Positions 34,626 to 43,844 are shown, counted from the first letter of the stretch. The stretch is DNA of 64,000 nucleotides from Rhodosalinus sp041365695 (GCF_041365695.1 NZ_JBGFSJ010000001.1:1-64000); one strand, 5' to 3'. Numbers and translations are program-made. Notes: generated by a model not told the origin, from the letters alone.

Positions 34626-35288
34626 GTGCCGGCGCCCGTCCTCGTTCTTCCCAACGTGTTCGAACCCGAGCTGTGCCGCCACCTCATCCAGCTTTACGAG
34701 CGCAACGGCGGGCAGGAGTCGGGCTTCATGCGCGACGTCGACGGCAAGACGGTGGCCCTTCACGATGCCAGTCACAAGCGACGGCGCGATTACCTGATCG
34801 AGGATCGGCGGCTCAGCGACGCGCTGCGCGCGCGGTTCGTGCGGCGCGTCGTGCCGGAAATCTTCAAGGTGCACCAGTTCCAGGTCACACGCATGGAGCG
34901 TTACATCGTATCCTGCTACGACGCCTCCGAGGGCGGGCATTTCTCGGCCCACCGGGACAACACGACGAAAGGCACGGCGCATCGCCGTTTCGCGGTGTCG
35001 GTCAACCTGAACGACGATTTCGAGGGCGGCCGGGTCAGCTTTCCCGAATACGGCCCGCGCGGCTTCAAGGCGCCCGCCGGTGGGGCGGTGGTCTTCTCGT
35101 GCTCGCTTCTTCACAAGGTCTCGCCGGTCACGAGCGGGCGGCGCTACGCCTTCCTGCCCTTCCTCTACGACGATGCCGCCGCGCGCATCCGCGAGGCCAA
35201 CAACGCCCATCTCGGCGAGAACGTCGGCCAGTATCGCGGGGCGGCGCAAGACGCGTCCCCGGTGCCCAGCACGGCCGAAGGCGCCTGA
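34626..35288 (+). CDS. 2OG-Fe(II) oxygenase domain (3' part of a probably frameshifted gene)
   Basis: A 220-residue 2-oxoglutarate/iron oxygenase of the prolyl-4-hydroxylase type. The iron ligands are visible as HRD in HFSAHRDN and the distal His in LLHKVSPVTSGRRY, whose Arg should bind 2-oxoglutarate. The open frame extends upstream of the GTG at 34626 through TFLDTLPPPERFAGFE, which reads as an interdomain linker, not as a new N-terminus. No ribosome site supports a separate start. It is probably the C-terminal half of a peroxiredoxin-oxygenase fusion with the preceding entry. The substrate is unknown. Confidence 0.8.
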   Translation: MPAPVLVLPNVFEPELCRHLIQLYERNGGQESGFMRDVDGKTVALHDASHKRRRDYLIEDRRLSDALRARFVRRVVPEIFKVHQFQVTRMERYIVSCYDASEGGHFSAHRDNTTKGTAHRRFAVSVNLNDDFEGGRVSFPEYGPRGFKAPAGGAVVFSCSLLHKVSPVTSGRRYAFLPFLYDDAAARIREANNAHLGENVGQYRGAAQDASPVPSTAEGA

Positions 35289-35418
35289 CGCGCGGCATCC
35301 GGCACGGCCGGCGGCCCGATGATGGGCCCTTCTGCGCGCGCCCGATCCCGCACCGGGGACGAGGCGGCCGCACCGCGCGTCCGCGGCAGGGCCGATGCCG
35401 GGCGACGGTGCGACCCGG

Positions 35419-38400
35419 TCACTCCTCGGCTTCGTATTCCACCAGAAGATCCTTGGCGTCGATCTGGCCTCCGGGCTGGACGTGCACGGTCTTCACCGTC
35501 GCATCCCGCTCGGCGTGGAGCCCGGTCTCCATCTTCATCGCCTCGATGGTGAGCAGCAGATCGCCCTCGGCCACCTTCTGGCCCGCGCTCACGCTCACGC
35601 TCGCCACGACGCCGGGCATGGGGGCGGCCACATGGGCCGCGTTGCCCGGCTCGGCCTTCGGGCGCTGGGCCGTCTGCGACTTCACCATGCGGTCGGGCAC
35701 GCGCACCACGCGCGGCTGGCCGTTCAGCTCGAAGAAGACGCGGACCTCGCCGTCGTCATGGGTCTCGCCCACGGCCTGCAGGCGGACCTCGAGCGTCTTG
35801 CCGGGATCGATCTCGGCGGTGACCTCCTCGCCCGGCTCCATGCCGTAGAAGAAGGTGCGCGTGGGCAAGGTGCGCACGGGGCCGTAAAGGTCGTGCCGCT
35901 CTGCGTAGTCGAGGAACACCCTGGGATACATCAGGTAGCCGTTGAGGTCCTCGTCGTCGAACTCGCGCCCGTCGAGCTTGTCCGACAACTCCCGGCGCTT
36001 GGCCTCCAGATCCTCCGGCGGAAGATGGGCGCCCGGGCGCTCCGTGTTGGGGCGCTCGTTCTTGAGAACCTTCTTCACGATCGCCTCGGGAAAGCCGCCC
36101 GGGGGCTGGCCGAGATTGCCGCGCATCATGTCGATGACCGAGTCGGGAAAGCTCACCTCCTTCTCCGGGTTCTCGACATCGGCGCGGGTCAGGTGCTGGC
36201 TGACCATCATCAGCGCCATGTCGCCCACCACCTTCGACGACGGCGTGACCTTCACGATGTCGCCGAACATCTGGTTCACCTCCGCATAGGCGTGGGCGAT
36301 CTCGTGCCAGCGCTCCTCGAGCCCGAGCGAGCGCGCCTGCGCCTTGAGGTTGGTGAACTGCCCGCCCGGCATCTCGTGCAGGTAGACCTCGGAGGCGGGC
36401 GACTGCAGGCCCGATTCGAACGCCGTGTAGTGCAGGCGCACCGCCTCCCAGTAGTTGGAGATCTCGCGCACCGCGTCGATGTCGATGCCGGTGTCGCGAT
36501 CGGTGAAGGCCAGCGCCTCCACGATGGTGCCGAGCGTGGCCTGGCTCGTATTCCCGGAAAGCGCGTCCATCGCGCAGTCCACCGCGTCCACCCCGGTCTC
36601 GGCGGCGGCGAGGATCGTGCCGCAGGCGATGCCGGCGGTGTCGTGGGTGTGGAAGTGGATGGGCAGCCCCACCTCTTCCTTGAGCGCCTTGAAGAGCGTG
36701 CGCGCGGCGGCCGGTTTCAGAAGCCCCGCCATGTCCTTCAGCCCCAGCACATGCGCGCCCGCGTCGCGCAGCGCCTTGCCCATCTCGACGTAGTATTTCA
36801 GGTCGTATTTCGACCGGTCGGGATCGAGGATGTTGCCGGTGTAGCAGATCGCGCCCTCGCAGACGCGGTCGTTCTCGCACACCGCATCCATCGCCACGCG
36901 CATGTTCTCGACCCAGTTCAGGCTGTCGAAGACACGGAACACATCCACGCCCGAGGCGGCGGCCTGGCGCACGAACTCGCGCACCACGTTGTCGGGATAG
37001 TTCGTGTAGCCCACCCCGTTCGCGCCGCGGAGCAGCATCTGCGTCATGATGTTGGGCATCCGCTCACGCAGGTCGCGCAGCCGCTGCCAGGGACATTCCT
37101 GCAGGAAGCGGTAGGCCACGTCGAAGGTGGCCCCGCCCCAGCACTCGACGCTGAAAAGCTGCGGCAGGTTGTGGGCGTAGGCCGGCGCCACCTTGACCAT
37201 GTCGAGCGAGCGCATCCTCGTGGCCAGCAGCGACTGGTGGGCGTCGCGCATCGTCGTGTCGGTGACGAGCAGCTTCGTCTGCGCCGCCATCCAGTCGGCC
37301 ACCGCCTGCGGCCCCTTCTCCTCCAGCAGCGTCTTGGTGCCGGGCGGTGGCGTCTCGGCACGCAGCTTCGGCGGGCGCGGATCCTTCACGTCGGCGGGTG
37401 GGCGCGGGCGGCCCTTCGTCTCGGGGTGACCGTTCACCGTGATGTCCGCGATGTAGGTCAGCACGCGCGTGCCGCGGTCCTTGCGCTTGGGAAACTGGAA
37501 CAGCTCCGCGGTCTCGTCGATGAAACGGGTCGTGTATTCGTTCGACAGGAATTTCGGGTGCTTGAGCAGGTTCTCGACGAAGGCGATGTTCGTGGCCACG
37601 CCGCGGATTCGGAACTCGCGCAGAGCCCGGTCCATTCGCGCGATGGCCTGGTCCGGCGTGGGCGCCCAGGCGGTGACCTTCACCAGCAGCGAATCGTAGT
37701 AGCGGGTGATGACGCCGCCCGCATAGGCCGTGCCGCCGTCGAGGCGGATGCCCATGCCCGTGGCCGAGCGGTAGGCGGTGATGCGCCCGTAGTCGGGGAT
37801 GAAGTTGTTCTGCGGATCTTCCGTGGTGATCCGGGTCTGAAGCGCGTGGCCGTTGAGCGCGATGTCGCCCTGGCTCGGCATCCCGGTCGCCTCGGAGAGC
37901 GACTTGCCCTCGGCGATCAGGATCTGCGCCCGCACGATGTCGATGCCCGTGACCTCCTCGGTCACGGTATGCTCGACCTGGATGCGGGGGTTGACCTCGA
38001 TGAAGTAGAAATTGCCGGTGTCCATGTCCATAAGGAACTCGACGGTGCCGGCGCACTCGTAGTTCACATGGGCGCAGATCTTGCGGCCGAGTTCGCACAG
38101 CTCGGCGCGCTGCTCCTCGCTCAGGTAGGGGGCGGGCGCGCGCTCCACGACCTTCTGGTTGCGCCGCTGGACCGAGCAGTCGCGCTCGAAGAGGTGATAG
38201 ATGTTGCCCTGCGTGTCGCCGAGGATCTGCACCTCGACGTGGCGGGCGCGGGTGATCATCTTCTCGAGGTAGCCTTCGCCGTTGCCGAAGGCGGCCTCGG
38301 CCTCGCGCCGGCCCTCCAGCACCTTCTCTTCCAGCTCGTCGGGGCCGCTGATGGGGCGCATCCCGCGCCCGCCGCCGCCCCAGCTGGCCTTCAGCATGAG

Positions 38401-38871
38401 CGGATAGCCGATGTCCTCGGCCTCGCGGCGGATCGCCGCCATGTCGTCGCCCAGCACCTCGGTGGCGGGGATCACCGGCACGCCGGCCTCGATCGCCACG
38501 CGCCGCGCGCTGGCCTTGTCGCCGAGCTGGCGCATGGTCTCGGCCCGCGGCCCGATGAAGGCGATGCCCGCGGCGTCGCAGGCATCCACGAAATCCGGGT
38601 TCTCGGACAGCAGGCCATAGCCCGGGTGGATCGCGTCGGCGCCGCACTCCTTCGCCACGCGGATGATCTCGGGGATCGACAGGTAGGCCTGCACCGGTCC
38701 CAGACCCTCGCCGATGCGGTAGGCTTCGTCCGCCTTGAAGCGGTGGAGCGACAGCTTGTCTTCCTCGGCGAAGATCGCGACGGTGCGTTTGCCCATCTCG
38801 TTGGCCGCGCGCAGCACGCGAATCGCGATCTCGCCCCTGTTGGCGACCAGGATCTTGCGGAAGTCGGTCAT
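35419..38871 (-). CDS. pyc: Pyruvate carboxylase
   Basis: A 1150-residue full-length enzyme that makes oxaloacetate from pyruvate, bicarbonate and ATP. The biotin carboxylase domain (about 1-460) starts KILVANRGEIAIRVLRAA and has the ATP-grasp glycine loop KASWGGGGRGMR. The carboxyltransferase domain (about 535-830) includes DTTMRDAHQSLLATRMR, where metal and pyruvate bind. The PYC_OADA region follows. The C-terminal biotinyl domain has AMKME with the biotinylated Lys at 1113. GGGA lies upstream of the start. It is a single gene with a 130-bp convergent gap after it, in which I see only a weak hairpin (GGCCC/GGGCC near 35311-35326). Confidence 0.98.
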   Translation of the reverse strand: MTDFRKILVANRGEIAIRVLRAANEMGKRTVAIFAEEDKLSLHRFKADEAYRIGEGLGPVQAYLSIPEIIRVAKECGADAIHPGYGLLSENPDFVDACDAAGIAFIGPRAETMRQLGDKASARRVAIEAGVPVIPATEVLGDDMAAIRREAEDIGYPLMLKASWGGGGRGMRPISGPDELEEKVLEGRREAEAAFGNGEGYLEKMITRARHVEVQILGDTQGNIYHLFERDCSVQRRNQKVVERAPAPYLSEEQRAELCELGRKICAHVNYECAGTVEFLMDMDTGNFYFIEVNPRIQVEHTVTEEVTGIDIVRAQILIAEGKSLSEATGMPSQGDIALNGHALQTRITTEDPQNNFIPDYGRITAYRSATGMGIRLDGGTAYAGGVITRYYDSLLVKVTAWAPTPDQAIARMDRALREFRIRGVATNIAFVENLLKHPKFLSNEYTTRFIDETAELFQFPKRKDRGTRVLTYIADITVNGHPETKGRPRPPADVKDPRPPKLRAETPPPGTKTLLEEKGPQAVADWMAAQTKLLVTDTTMRDAHQSLLATRMRSLDMVKVAPAYAHNLPQLFSVECWGGATFDVAYRFLQECPWQRLRDLRERMPNIMTQMLLRGANGVGYTNYPDNVVREFVRQAAASGVDVFRVFDSLNWVENMRVAMDAVCENDRVCEGAICYTGNILDPDRSKYDLKYYVEMGKALRDAGAHVLGLKDMAGLLKPAAARTLFKALKEEVGLPIHFHTHDTAGIACGTILAAAETGVDAVDCAMDALSGNTSQATLGTIVEALAFTDRDTGIDIDAVREISNYWEAVRLHYTAFESGLQSPASEVYLHEMPGGQFTNLKAQARSLGLEERWHEIAHAYAEVNQMFGDIVKVTPSSKVVGDMALMMVSQHLTRADVENPEKEVSFPDSVIDMMRGNLGQPPGGFPEAIVKKVLKNERPNTERPGAHLPPEDLEAKRRELSDKLDGREFDDEDLNGYLMYPRVFLDYAERHDLYGPVRTLPTRTFFYGMEPGEEVTAEIDPGKTLEVRLQAVGETHDDGEVRVFFELNGQPRVVRVPDRMVKSQTAQRPKAEPGNAAHVAAPMPGVVASVSVSAGQKVAEGDLLLTIEAMKMETGLHAERDATVKTVHVQPGGQIDAKDLLVEYEAEE

Positions 38872-39015
38872 CGGCGCTGTCCCTTTGCGTTCGCTATGCG
38901 ATGTCTAGGCACAATCCCGCGCTTCGTAAACTCGGCGTGATCGCGCCGGTGGATTTTTACCCGTTGTCAACTCGCGTCTGGTTCGTTTGCGGCGTCACGT
39001 CGCCGGGTGCGCCAT

Positions 39016-39519
39016 ATGATCTTTCGCTATCTCTACTGGAGCACGGCACGCGGCGGCCAGCCCTCCGCCGACGAGGTGTCGGATATCCTCGCCGCCTCGC
39101 GGCGCAACAACACGGTGGCCGACATTACCGGCCTGCTGCTGCTGCACGAGGGAAGCTACTTCCAGGTGCTCGAGGGCGAGGAGACGGTGGTGCGCGCCTG
39201 CTTCGCGCGGATCGGCCGCGATCCCCGCCATCACGGGCTGGTCACGCTGCGCGCGGGCGCCGAGCCAGAGCGCGCCTTTCCCCATTGGCGGATGGGCTTC
39301 GCCCGGCTCGACAGCCTGCCGGGCACATGCCGCGACTCGGCGCTCGACCTGGCGAAGCTGGCACAGCGCGGCGAGGTGTCCGGCGAGCCCCGGATCGACC
39401 GCCTGATCCAGACCTTCCTCGCCGGCTTCCGCTCGCTGGGATACGAGGCCGGGCGCGAGTTGCGGGCAGAGGGCCTGACGGGTCAGTCGCGCACCAGGCG
39501 CGATGGCAGCGCGCCGTAA
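39016..39519 (+). CDS. BLUF domain blue-light photoreceptor
   Basis: A 167-residue short BLUF protein that should bind FAD and sense blue light. The photochemical residues are all present, at nearly the numbering of cyanobacterial PixD: Tyr7 (YLYWS), Asn31/32 (RRNNT), Gln50 (YFQVLEG), Trp91 and Met93 (PHWRMGF). A C-terminal helical region of about 60 residues follows, with no output domain. The ATG at 39016 gives the canonical BLUF start; a GTG three codons earlier is possible. It diverges from pyc, and its last 37 bases overlap the end of the convergent lldD-like gene. Confidence 0.92.
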   Translation: MIFRYLYWSTARGGQPSADEVSDILAASRRNNTVADITGLLLLHEGSYFQVLEGEETVVRACFARIGRDPRHHGLVTLRAGAEPERAFPHWRMGFARLDSLPGTCRDSALDLAKLAQRGEVSGEPRIDRLIQTFLAGFRSLGYEAGRELRAEGLTGQSRTRRDGSAP

Positions 39520-40634
39520 TCGCGCGCGCCGAGCTGGCCCATGTTGGCCTCCAGATCCTTGCGCAGCAAGTCCACCAGATGCGTCGGGCCATCCGCCCCC
39601 AGCGCGGCGATCGCGTAGTGCCAGGGCCGTCCCATCATCACGAAATCCGCGCCGAGCGCGATGGCGCGCAGCATGTCGAGCCCGCCCTCGACGCCCCCGT
39701 CGAGGATCACCGGCAGCTTCGTGGCCGCGCGGATCGCGGGCAGCGCCTCGATCGTGGCGGGCGCGGCGTCGAACTGCCGGCCGGCATGGTTCGACACCCA
39801 GATCGCGTCCGCGCCCTCGGCCTGAAGCATGGCGGCGTCCTCGGCGCCCAGCACGCCCTTGACGACGAGCGGCCCCTCCCAGTTGTCCCGCAGCCAGCGC
39901 AGGTAGTCGCGGTCGGGCGAGGTGCGCAGAAGGTAGCCCACATGCGCGTTCGAGGGCAGCGCGCCCGAGGCGAGACCCTCCTTGTAGGGATCGAGCGTTC
40001 GCATCCGGGGCATCCCCGCCCGCGCGGTGGCGAGCGCCCAGGCCGGCCGCGCGGCCACCTGCAACGCCAGCCGCGGGGTAAGGCGCGGCGGGTTCGTCAG
40101 GCCAGAGCGCGTCTGGCGCTCGCGCCGGCTTGCCACCGGGACGTCAACGGTCAGCACCAGCGTGCGGAACCCCGCCGCCCGGGCGCGCCGCAGCATGTCG
40201 CGGCGGATGTCCTCGTCGCGCGGCGGATAGAGCTGGAACCAGCCGTTCTCCCCGGCCTCGGGCCCGACCTCCTCGGGGGTGGCGGTGGCGACGGTGGACA
40301 GCGTGTAGGGCAGACCCGCCTCCGCCGCGGCGGCGGCGAGCCTGCGTTCCGCCCCGGGCCAGATCAGGCCCGACATCCCCACCGGCGCGACGCCGAAGGG
40401 CAGGGCGTGGCGGCGGCCCAGAAGCTCGACGGAAAGATCCGGCGCGATCTCGCCGTGCAGGATGGAGGGACGCAGCACGACCCGGTCGAGCGCGGCGCGG
40501 TTGCGCGCCTGCGTGGCCTCCGCGCCGGTGGCGCTGTCGAGATATTCCCAGACGAAGCGGGGCAGCCGCGCGCGGGCGCGGGCACGAAGGTCCGAGATGG
40601 CGGGGAAGCGTGCGTCGAGGGTCATCGGCAGCAT
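39483..40634 (-). CDS. lldD: FMN-dependent alpha-hydroxy acid (L-lactate-type) dehydrogenase
   Basis: A 383-residue flavoenzyme of the LldD/glycolate oxidase family. Landmarks are the N-terminal ISDLRARARARLPRFVWEYL, the FMN-binding FGVAPVGMSGL, and the active-site WVSNHAGRQFDAAPAT, where the catalytic His and Arg stand in SNHAGRQ. ILDGGVEGGLDMLRAIALGA and MMGRPWHYA follow. Two starts are possible (40634 and 40625) and neither has a strong ribosome site. The exact acid (lactate, mandelate, glycolate) cannot be told. The gene overlaps the BLUF gene tail-to-tail. Confidence 0.88.
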   Translation of the reverse strand: MLPMTLDARFPAISDLRARARARLPRFVWEYLDSATGAEATQARNRAALDRVVLRPSILHGEIAPDLSVELLGRRHALPFGVAPVGMSGLIWPGAERRLAAAAAEAGLPYTLSTVATATPEEVGPEAGENGWFQLYPPRDEDIRRDMLRRARAAGFRTLVLTVDVPVASRRERQTRSGLTNPPRLTPRLALQVAARPAWALATARAGMPRMRTLDPYKEGLASGALPSNAHVGYLLRTSPDRDYLRWLRDNWEGPLVVKGVLGAEDAAMLQAEGADAIWVSNHAGRQFDAAPATIEALPAIRAATKLPVILDGGVEGGLDMLRAIALGADFVMMGRPWHYAIAALGADGPTHLVDLLRKDLEANMGQLGARDYGALPSRLVRD

Positions 40635-40747
40635 GTTTCCGTCAGCGGCGGGGGATTGTCCAGCACGCGGGCGCGGCCCGCGCCGCGGGCGGAACATACG
40701 CCGAACAATTCTTTAAACCCGCCGCCGGCTGCGCTAGATTGCGCGCC

Positions 40748-43087
40748 ATGAGCAGTTTCGACGACGCCGACGCCTTCGAGGCGGCCTCGCTGTCCGCCCG
40801 TGCCATGGCCGCGCGGCCTGCGCCCTATCTTCACGAGCTGAACGCCGCGCAGCGCGCCGCGGTGGAGGCGCTCGACGGGCCCGTGCTGATGCTGGCGGGC
40901 GCGGGCACGGGCAAGACCAAGGCGTTGACCACGCGCATCGCGCATCTTCTCAACACCGGCCGCGCGCGCCCGGACGAGATCCTGGCCGTGACCTTCACCA
41001 ACAAGGCCGCGCGCGAGATGAAGGACCGCGTGGCGCGCCTTCTCGGCCACGCGGTGGAGGGGGTGCCCTGGCTCGGCACCTTCCACGCGATCTGCGTCAA
41101 GCTGCTGCGCCGCCATGCGGAGCTTGCGGGGCTCAAGCCGTCGTTCACGATCCTCGACACCGACGACCAGCTTCGCCTCCTCAAGCAGCTCGTCGCGGCC
41201 GAGGGGATCGACGAGAAGCGCTGGCCCGCGCGCCAGCTCGCCGGGATCATCGATCACTGGAAGAACCGCGCCTGGACGCCCGAGCGCGTGCCCGCCTCGG
41301 AGGCCGGTGCCTACAATCGCCGCGGCGTCGAGCTCTACGCTCAGTACCAGGCCCGCCTGAAGGAGCTGAACGCGGTCGATTTCGGCGACCTGCTTCTCCA
41401 TGTCGTCACCATCTTCCAGACCCATGACGACGTGCTCGAGCGATACCGCCGCTGGTTCCGCTACATCCTCGTGGACGAGTACCAGGACACCAACGTCGCG
41501 CAGTATCTCTGGCTGCGGCTACTGGCCGGCGGTCACCACAACATCTGCTGCGTGGGCGACGACGACCAGTCGATCTATGGCTGGCGCGGTGCGGAGGTGG
41601 GCAACATCCTGCGCTTCGAGACGGATTTCCCCGGCGCGAAGGTCGTCCGGCTGGAGCAGAACTACCGCTCGACCCCGCATATTCTCGCCGCCGCGTCGGG
41701 CGTGATCGCCGCCAACGAGGGGCGGCTCGGCAAGACGCTCTGGACCGAGGCCGAGGCGGGCGAGAAGGTCCGCCTCATCGGGCACTGGGACGGCGAGGAG
41801 GAGGCGCGCTGGATCGGCGAGGAGATCGAGGCGATGCAGGGCGGCACGCGGGGGATGCGGCCCTTCTCGCTCGACGAGATCGCGATCCTCGTGCGCGCCT
41901 CCCACCAGATGCGCGCCTTCGAGGACCGGTTCCTGACCATCGGCCTGCCCTACCGCGTGATCGGCGGGCCGCGCTTCTACGAGCGGATGGAGATCCGCGA
42001 CGCGATGGCCTATTTCCGGCTCGTCGTCTCGCCCGCGGACGATCTGGCCTTCGAGCGGATCGTGAACACGCCCAAGCGCGGGCTCGGCGACAAGGCCCAG
42101 CAGAAGATCCGCGCCGCGGCGCGGGCCCGGGGCGTGAGCCTTCTGGAGGGCGCGCGGGCGCTGCTGGCCGAGAAGGGGCTCTCGGGCAAGGGCGCGGCGG
42201 AGCTTGCGAAGCTTCTCGACGGGCTCGACAGGTGGGGCCGGATGGCGGGCGATCCCGGCCTCAGCCACGTCGAGCTTGCGGAAATCGTTCTCGACGAGTC
42301 GGGCTACACGGGCATGTGGCAGAAGGACAAGACGCCCGAGGCGCCGGGGCGTCTCGACAACCTCAAGGAACTCGTCAAGGCGCTCGAGGAGTTCGAGAAC
42401 CTCACCGGCTTCCTGGAGCATGTGAGCCTCATCATGGACAACGAGGCGGGCGCCGAGGGCGAGAAGGTCTCGGTGATGACGCTGCATGCCGCCAAGGGGC
42501 TGGAGTTCCCGGCCGTCTTCCTGCCGGGCTGGGAGGACGGGCTTTTCCCCTCGCAGCGGTCCATGGACGAGCAGGGCCTCAAGGGCCTCGAGGAGGAACG
42601 CCGCCTCGCCTATGTCGGCATCACCCGCGCGGGCGAGCTCTGCACGATTTCCTTCGCCGGCAACCGGCGCGTCTTCGGCCAGTGGCAGTCGCAGATGCCC
42701 TCGCGCTTCATCGACGAGCTGCCGGAGGAGCATGTCGAGGTTCTGACGCCGCCGGGGCTTTACGGGGGCGGCTACGGTGCCGCGGCCACGGCGGGCATCG
42801 AGCGCCGCGCGGCCGAGGCCAACGCCTACAACTCTCCCGGCTGGCGCCGGATGCAGGAGCGCGCCGGCGCGCGCCCGGTCAGCCAGCCGCGCGAGACGCG
42901 CGGGCAGGTGATCGACCTCGAAGCGGTCAGCGCCCACAGCGTGGGTGATCGCGTTTTCCACCAGAAGTTCGGCTACGGGACAATCAAGGGCATCGAGGGC
43001 GACAAGCTCGAGGTCGCCTTCGAGAAGGCGGGCGACAAGAAAGTGGTCGCCCGCTACGTCACCGGCGCCGACGACGTCCCGTTCTGA
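40748..43087 (+). CDS. uvrD: UvrD/PcrA-type superfamily 1A DNA helicase
   Basis: A 779-residue ATP-dependent 3'-5' helicase for repair and replication-fork processing. SF1 motifs in order: Walker A GAGTGKT (residues 51-57), TFTNKAAREMK, DEYQDTN, GDDDQSIYGWRGA, LEQNYRS, MTLHAAKGLEFPAVFLPGWEDGLFP and EEERRLAYVGITRA. The C-terminus (about 715-775) has a Tudor-like domain, VFHQKFGYGTIKGIEGDKLEV, typical of PcrA/UvrD. It diverges from lldD with 113 bp between starts. Confidence 0.96.
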   Translation: MSSFDDADAFEAASLSARAMAARPAPYLHELNAAQRAAVEALDGPVLMLAGAGTGKTKALTTRIAHLLNTGRARPDEILAVTFTNKAAREMKDRVARLLGHAVEGVPWLGTFHAICVKLLRRHAELAGLKPSFTILDTDDQLRLLKQLVAAEGIDEKRWPARQLAGIIDHWKNRAWTPERVPASEAGAYNRRGVELYAQYQARLKELNAVDFGDLLLHVVTIFQTHDDVLERYRRWFRYILVDEYQDTNVAQYLWLRLLAGGHHNICCVGDDDQSIYGWRGAEVGNILRFETDFPGAKVVRLEQNYRSTPHILAAASGVIAANEGRLGKTLWTEAEAGEKVRLIGHWDGEEEARWIGEEIEAMQGGTRGMRPFSLDEIAILVRASHQMRAFEDRFLTIGLPYRVIGGPRFYERMEIRDAMAYFRLVVSPADDLAFERIVNTPKRGLGDKAQQKIRAAARARGVSLLEGARALLAEKGLSGKGAAELAKLLDGLDRWGRMAGDPGLSHVELAEIVLDESGYTGMWQKDKTPEAPGRLDNLKELVKALEEFENLTGFLEHVSLIMDNEAGAEGEKVSVMTLHAAKGLEFPAVFLPGWEDGLFPSQRSMDEQGLKGLEEERRLAYVGITRAGELCTISFAGNRRVFGQWQSQMPSRFIDELPEEHVEVLTPPGLYGGGYGAAATAGIERRAAEANAYNSPGWRRMQERAGARPVSQPRETRGQVIDLEAVSAHSVGDRVFHQKFGYGTIKGIEGDKLEVAFEKAGDKKVVARYVTGADDVPF

Positions 43088-43167
43088 GCCAATCCGCGCG
43101 ACCGGCGCAACGTCCGGCCGGGCGTGAAAATCGCTTTCGCCTGACGGGGAATCGGCTACGCTCGGTC

Positions 43168-43352
43168 GTGTCAGGGTGCCGCGGCGCGTGCGTCGCGGAG
43201 AATTGGGAAGCCGGTGAGACCCCGGCGCTGCCCCCGCAACGGTGAGGGCGGGATGCGACAGGCAATGCCACTGGGACCGCTCCCGGGAAGGCGCCTGGCG
43301 CGGGGCCACCGGCCCCACCCGCCCCGAGCCCGGAAACCAGCCCTGGCATGAC
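43168..43352 (+). ncRNA. Adenosylcobalamin riboswitch
   Basis: The conserved B12-box elements are readable in order: GGGAAGCCGGTGAGA followed by CCGGCGCTGCCCCCGCAAC, then CCACTGGG, CCCGGGAAGGCGCC and GAGCCCGGAAACCAGCC. Outer strands GTCAGGG and CCCTGGC can pair as P1. It lies between uvrD and a small gene of unknown function. When cobalamin binds, such elements usually lower expression of B12 synthesis, cobalt/cobalamin transport or B12-independent isozyme genes; none of these is recognisable downstream. Confidence 0.92.
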
Positions 43353-43511
43353 GTCGAACCGCGGGTGGCGGTGTGGGCGGGGACGTCGTGCGGCGCCGCC
43401 GCGGTGCTGTCCCGCTCTTCCAGTCATCCGCTCCAATGGCCGCGGGGCGCGGCCCGGGAGATGAGAGATGGTTGACCGGACGGGCCGCGCAGGCCGGCGG
43501 GCAGGGCGCAA

Positions 43512-43796
43512 ATGACGGCGCTGGCGATCATGGACGGGCTGCAAAGGCTCTCGCGAGAGGGCGACGCGGCCGAGCAGGCCGCGCGGCTCGGGTTCCTCGA
43601 ATGGGTTTTTGCCCTGCCGCCGGACGCCAGCCCGCAGCAGGCGGCGAGCCGGGCGCTCGACGGGCTCGACCCGCCCGAGGCGCCCAGCGCCGCCGCGGCG
43701 GCCTTCCTGGAGTTTCTGGAACAGGCGACGCGGCCGAGCGTCGTGGGCGCGACTCGCCGGGGCGGGGCGCGCGGACGCCGTCGCGCGCTGCACTGA
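43512..43796 (+). CDS. Small protein of unknown function downstream of cobalamin riboswitch
   Basis: A 94-residue protein I do not recognise. It has an amphipathic helical N-terminal half (LQRLSREGDAAEQAARLGFL), a run rich in Ala, Pro and Asp, and a basic tail (TRRGGARGRRRALH). Third codon positions are almost all G or C, as in the neighbouring genes, which supports coding. No signal peptide or membrane helix is visible. A 15-codon open frame (43468-43515) with GGGAGA before it overlaps this start by ATGA and may act as a coupled leader. It is the only candidate target of the riboswitch 160 bases upstream. Confidence 0.55.
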   Translation: MTALAIMDGLQRLSREGDAAEQAARLGFLEWVFALPPDASPQQAASRALDGLDPPEAPSAAAAAFLEFLEQATRPSVVGATRRGGARGRRRALH

Positions 43797-43826
43797 CGCG
43801 CAGGCGCCGCGCCGCGACGGGAAATC

Positions 43827-43844
43827 ACGGGACATCCCGTTTTT
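43827..43844 (+). terminator. Possible terminator after the riboswitch-linked gene
   Basis: ACGGG-ACAT-CCCGT (43827-43840) forms a short hairpin followed by TTTT on the plus strand, 30 bases past the small gene's stop. On the minus strand it could also end the sRNA transcript, though there it lacks a good T-run. Confidence 0.5.

Noticed and set aside
35395..38940. A 1181-residue plus-strand open frame opposite pyruvate carboxylase
   Set aside because: It is the complement of a strongly conserved pyc gene in high-GC DNA, where long antisense frames are common. Its translation is rich in Arg, His, Val and Gly without any domain.
40130..40747. N-terminal extension of the UvrD helicase
   Set aside because: The frame is open far upstream, but that part is antisense to the lactate dehydrogenase gene and is Arg/Pro-rich without domains. 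The helicase homology begins right after 40748.
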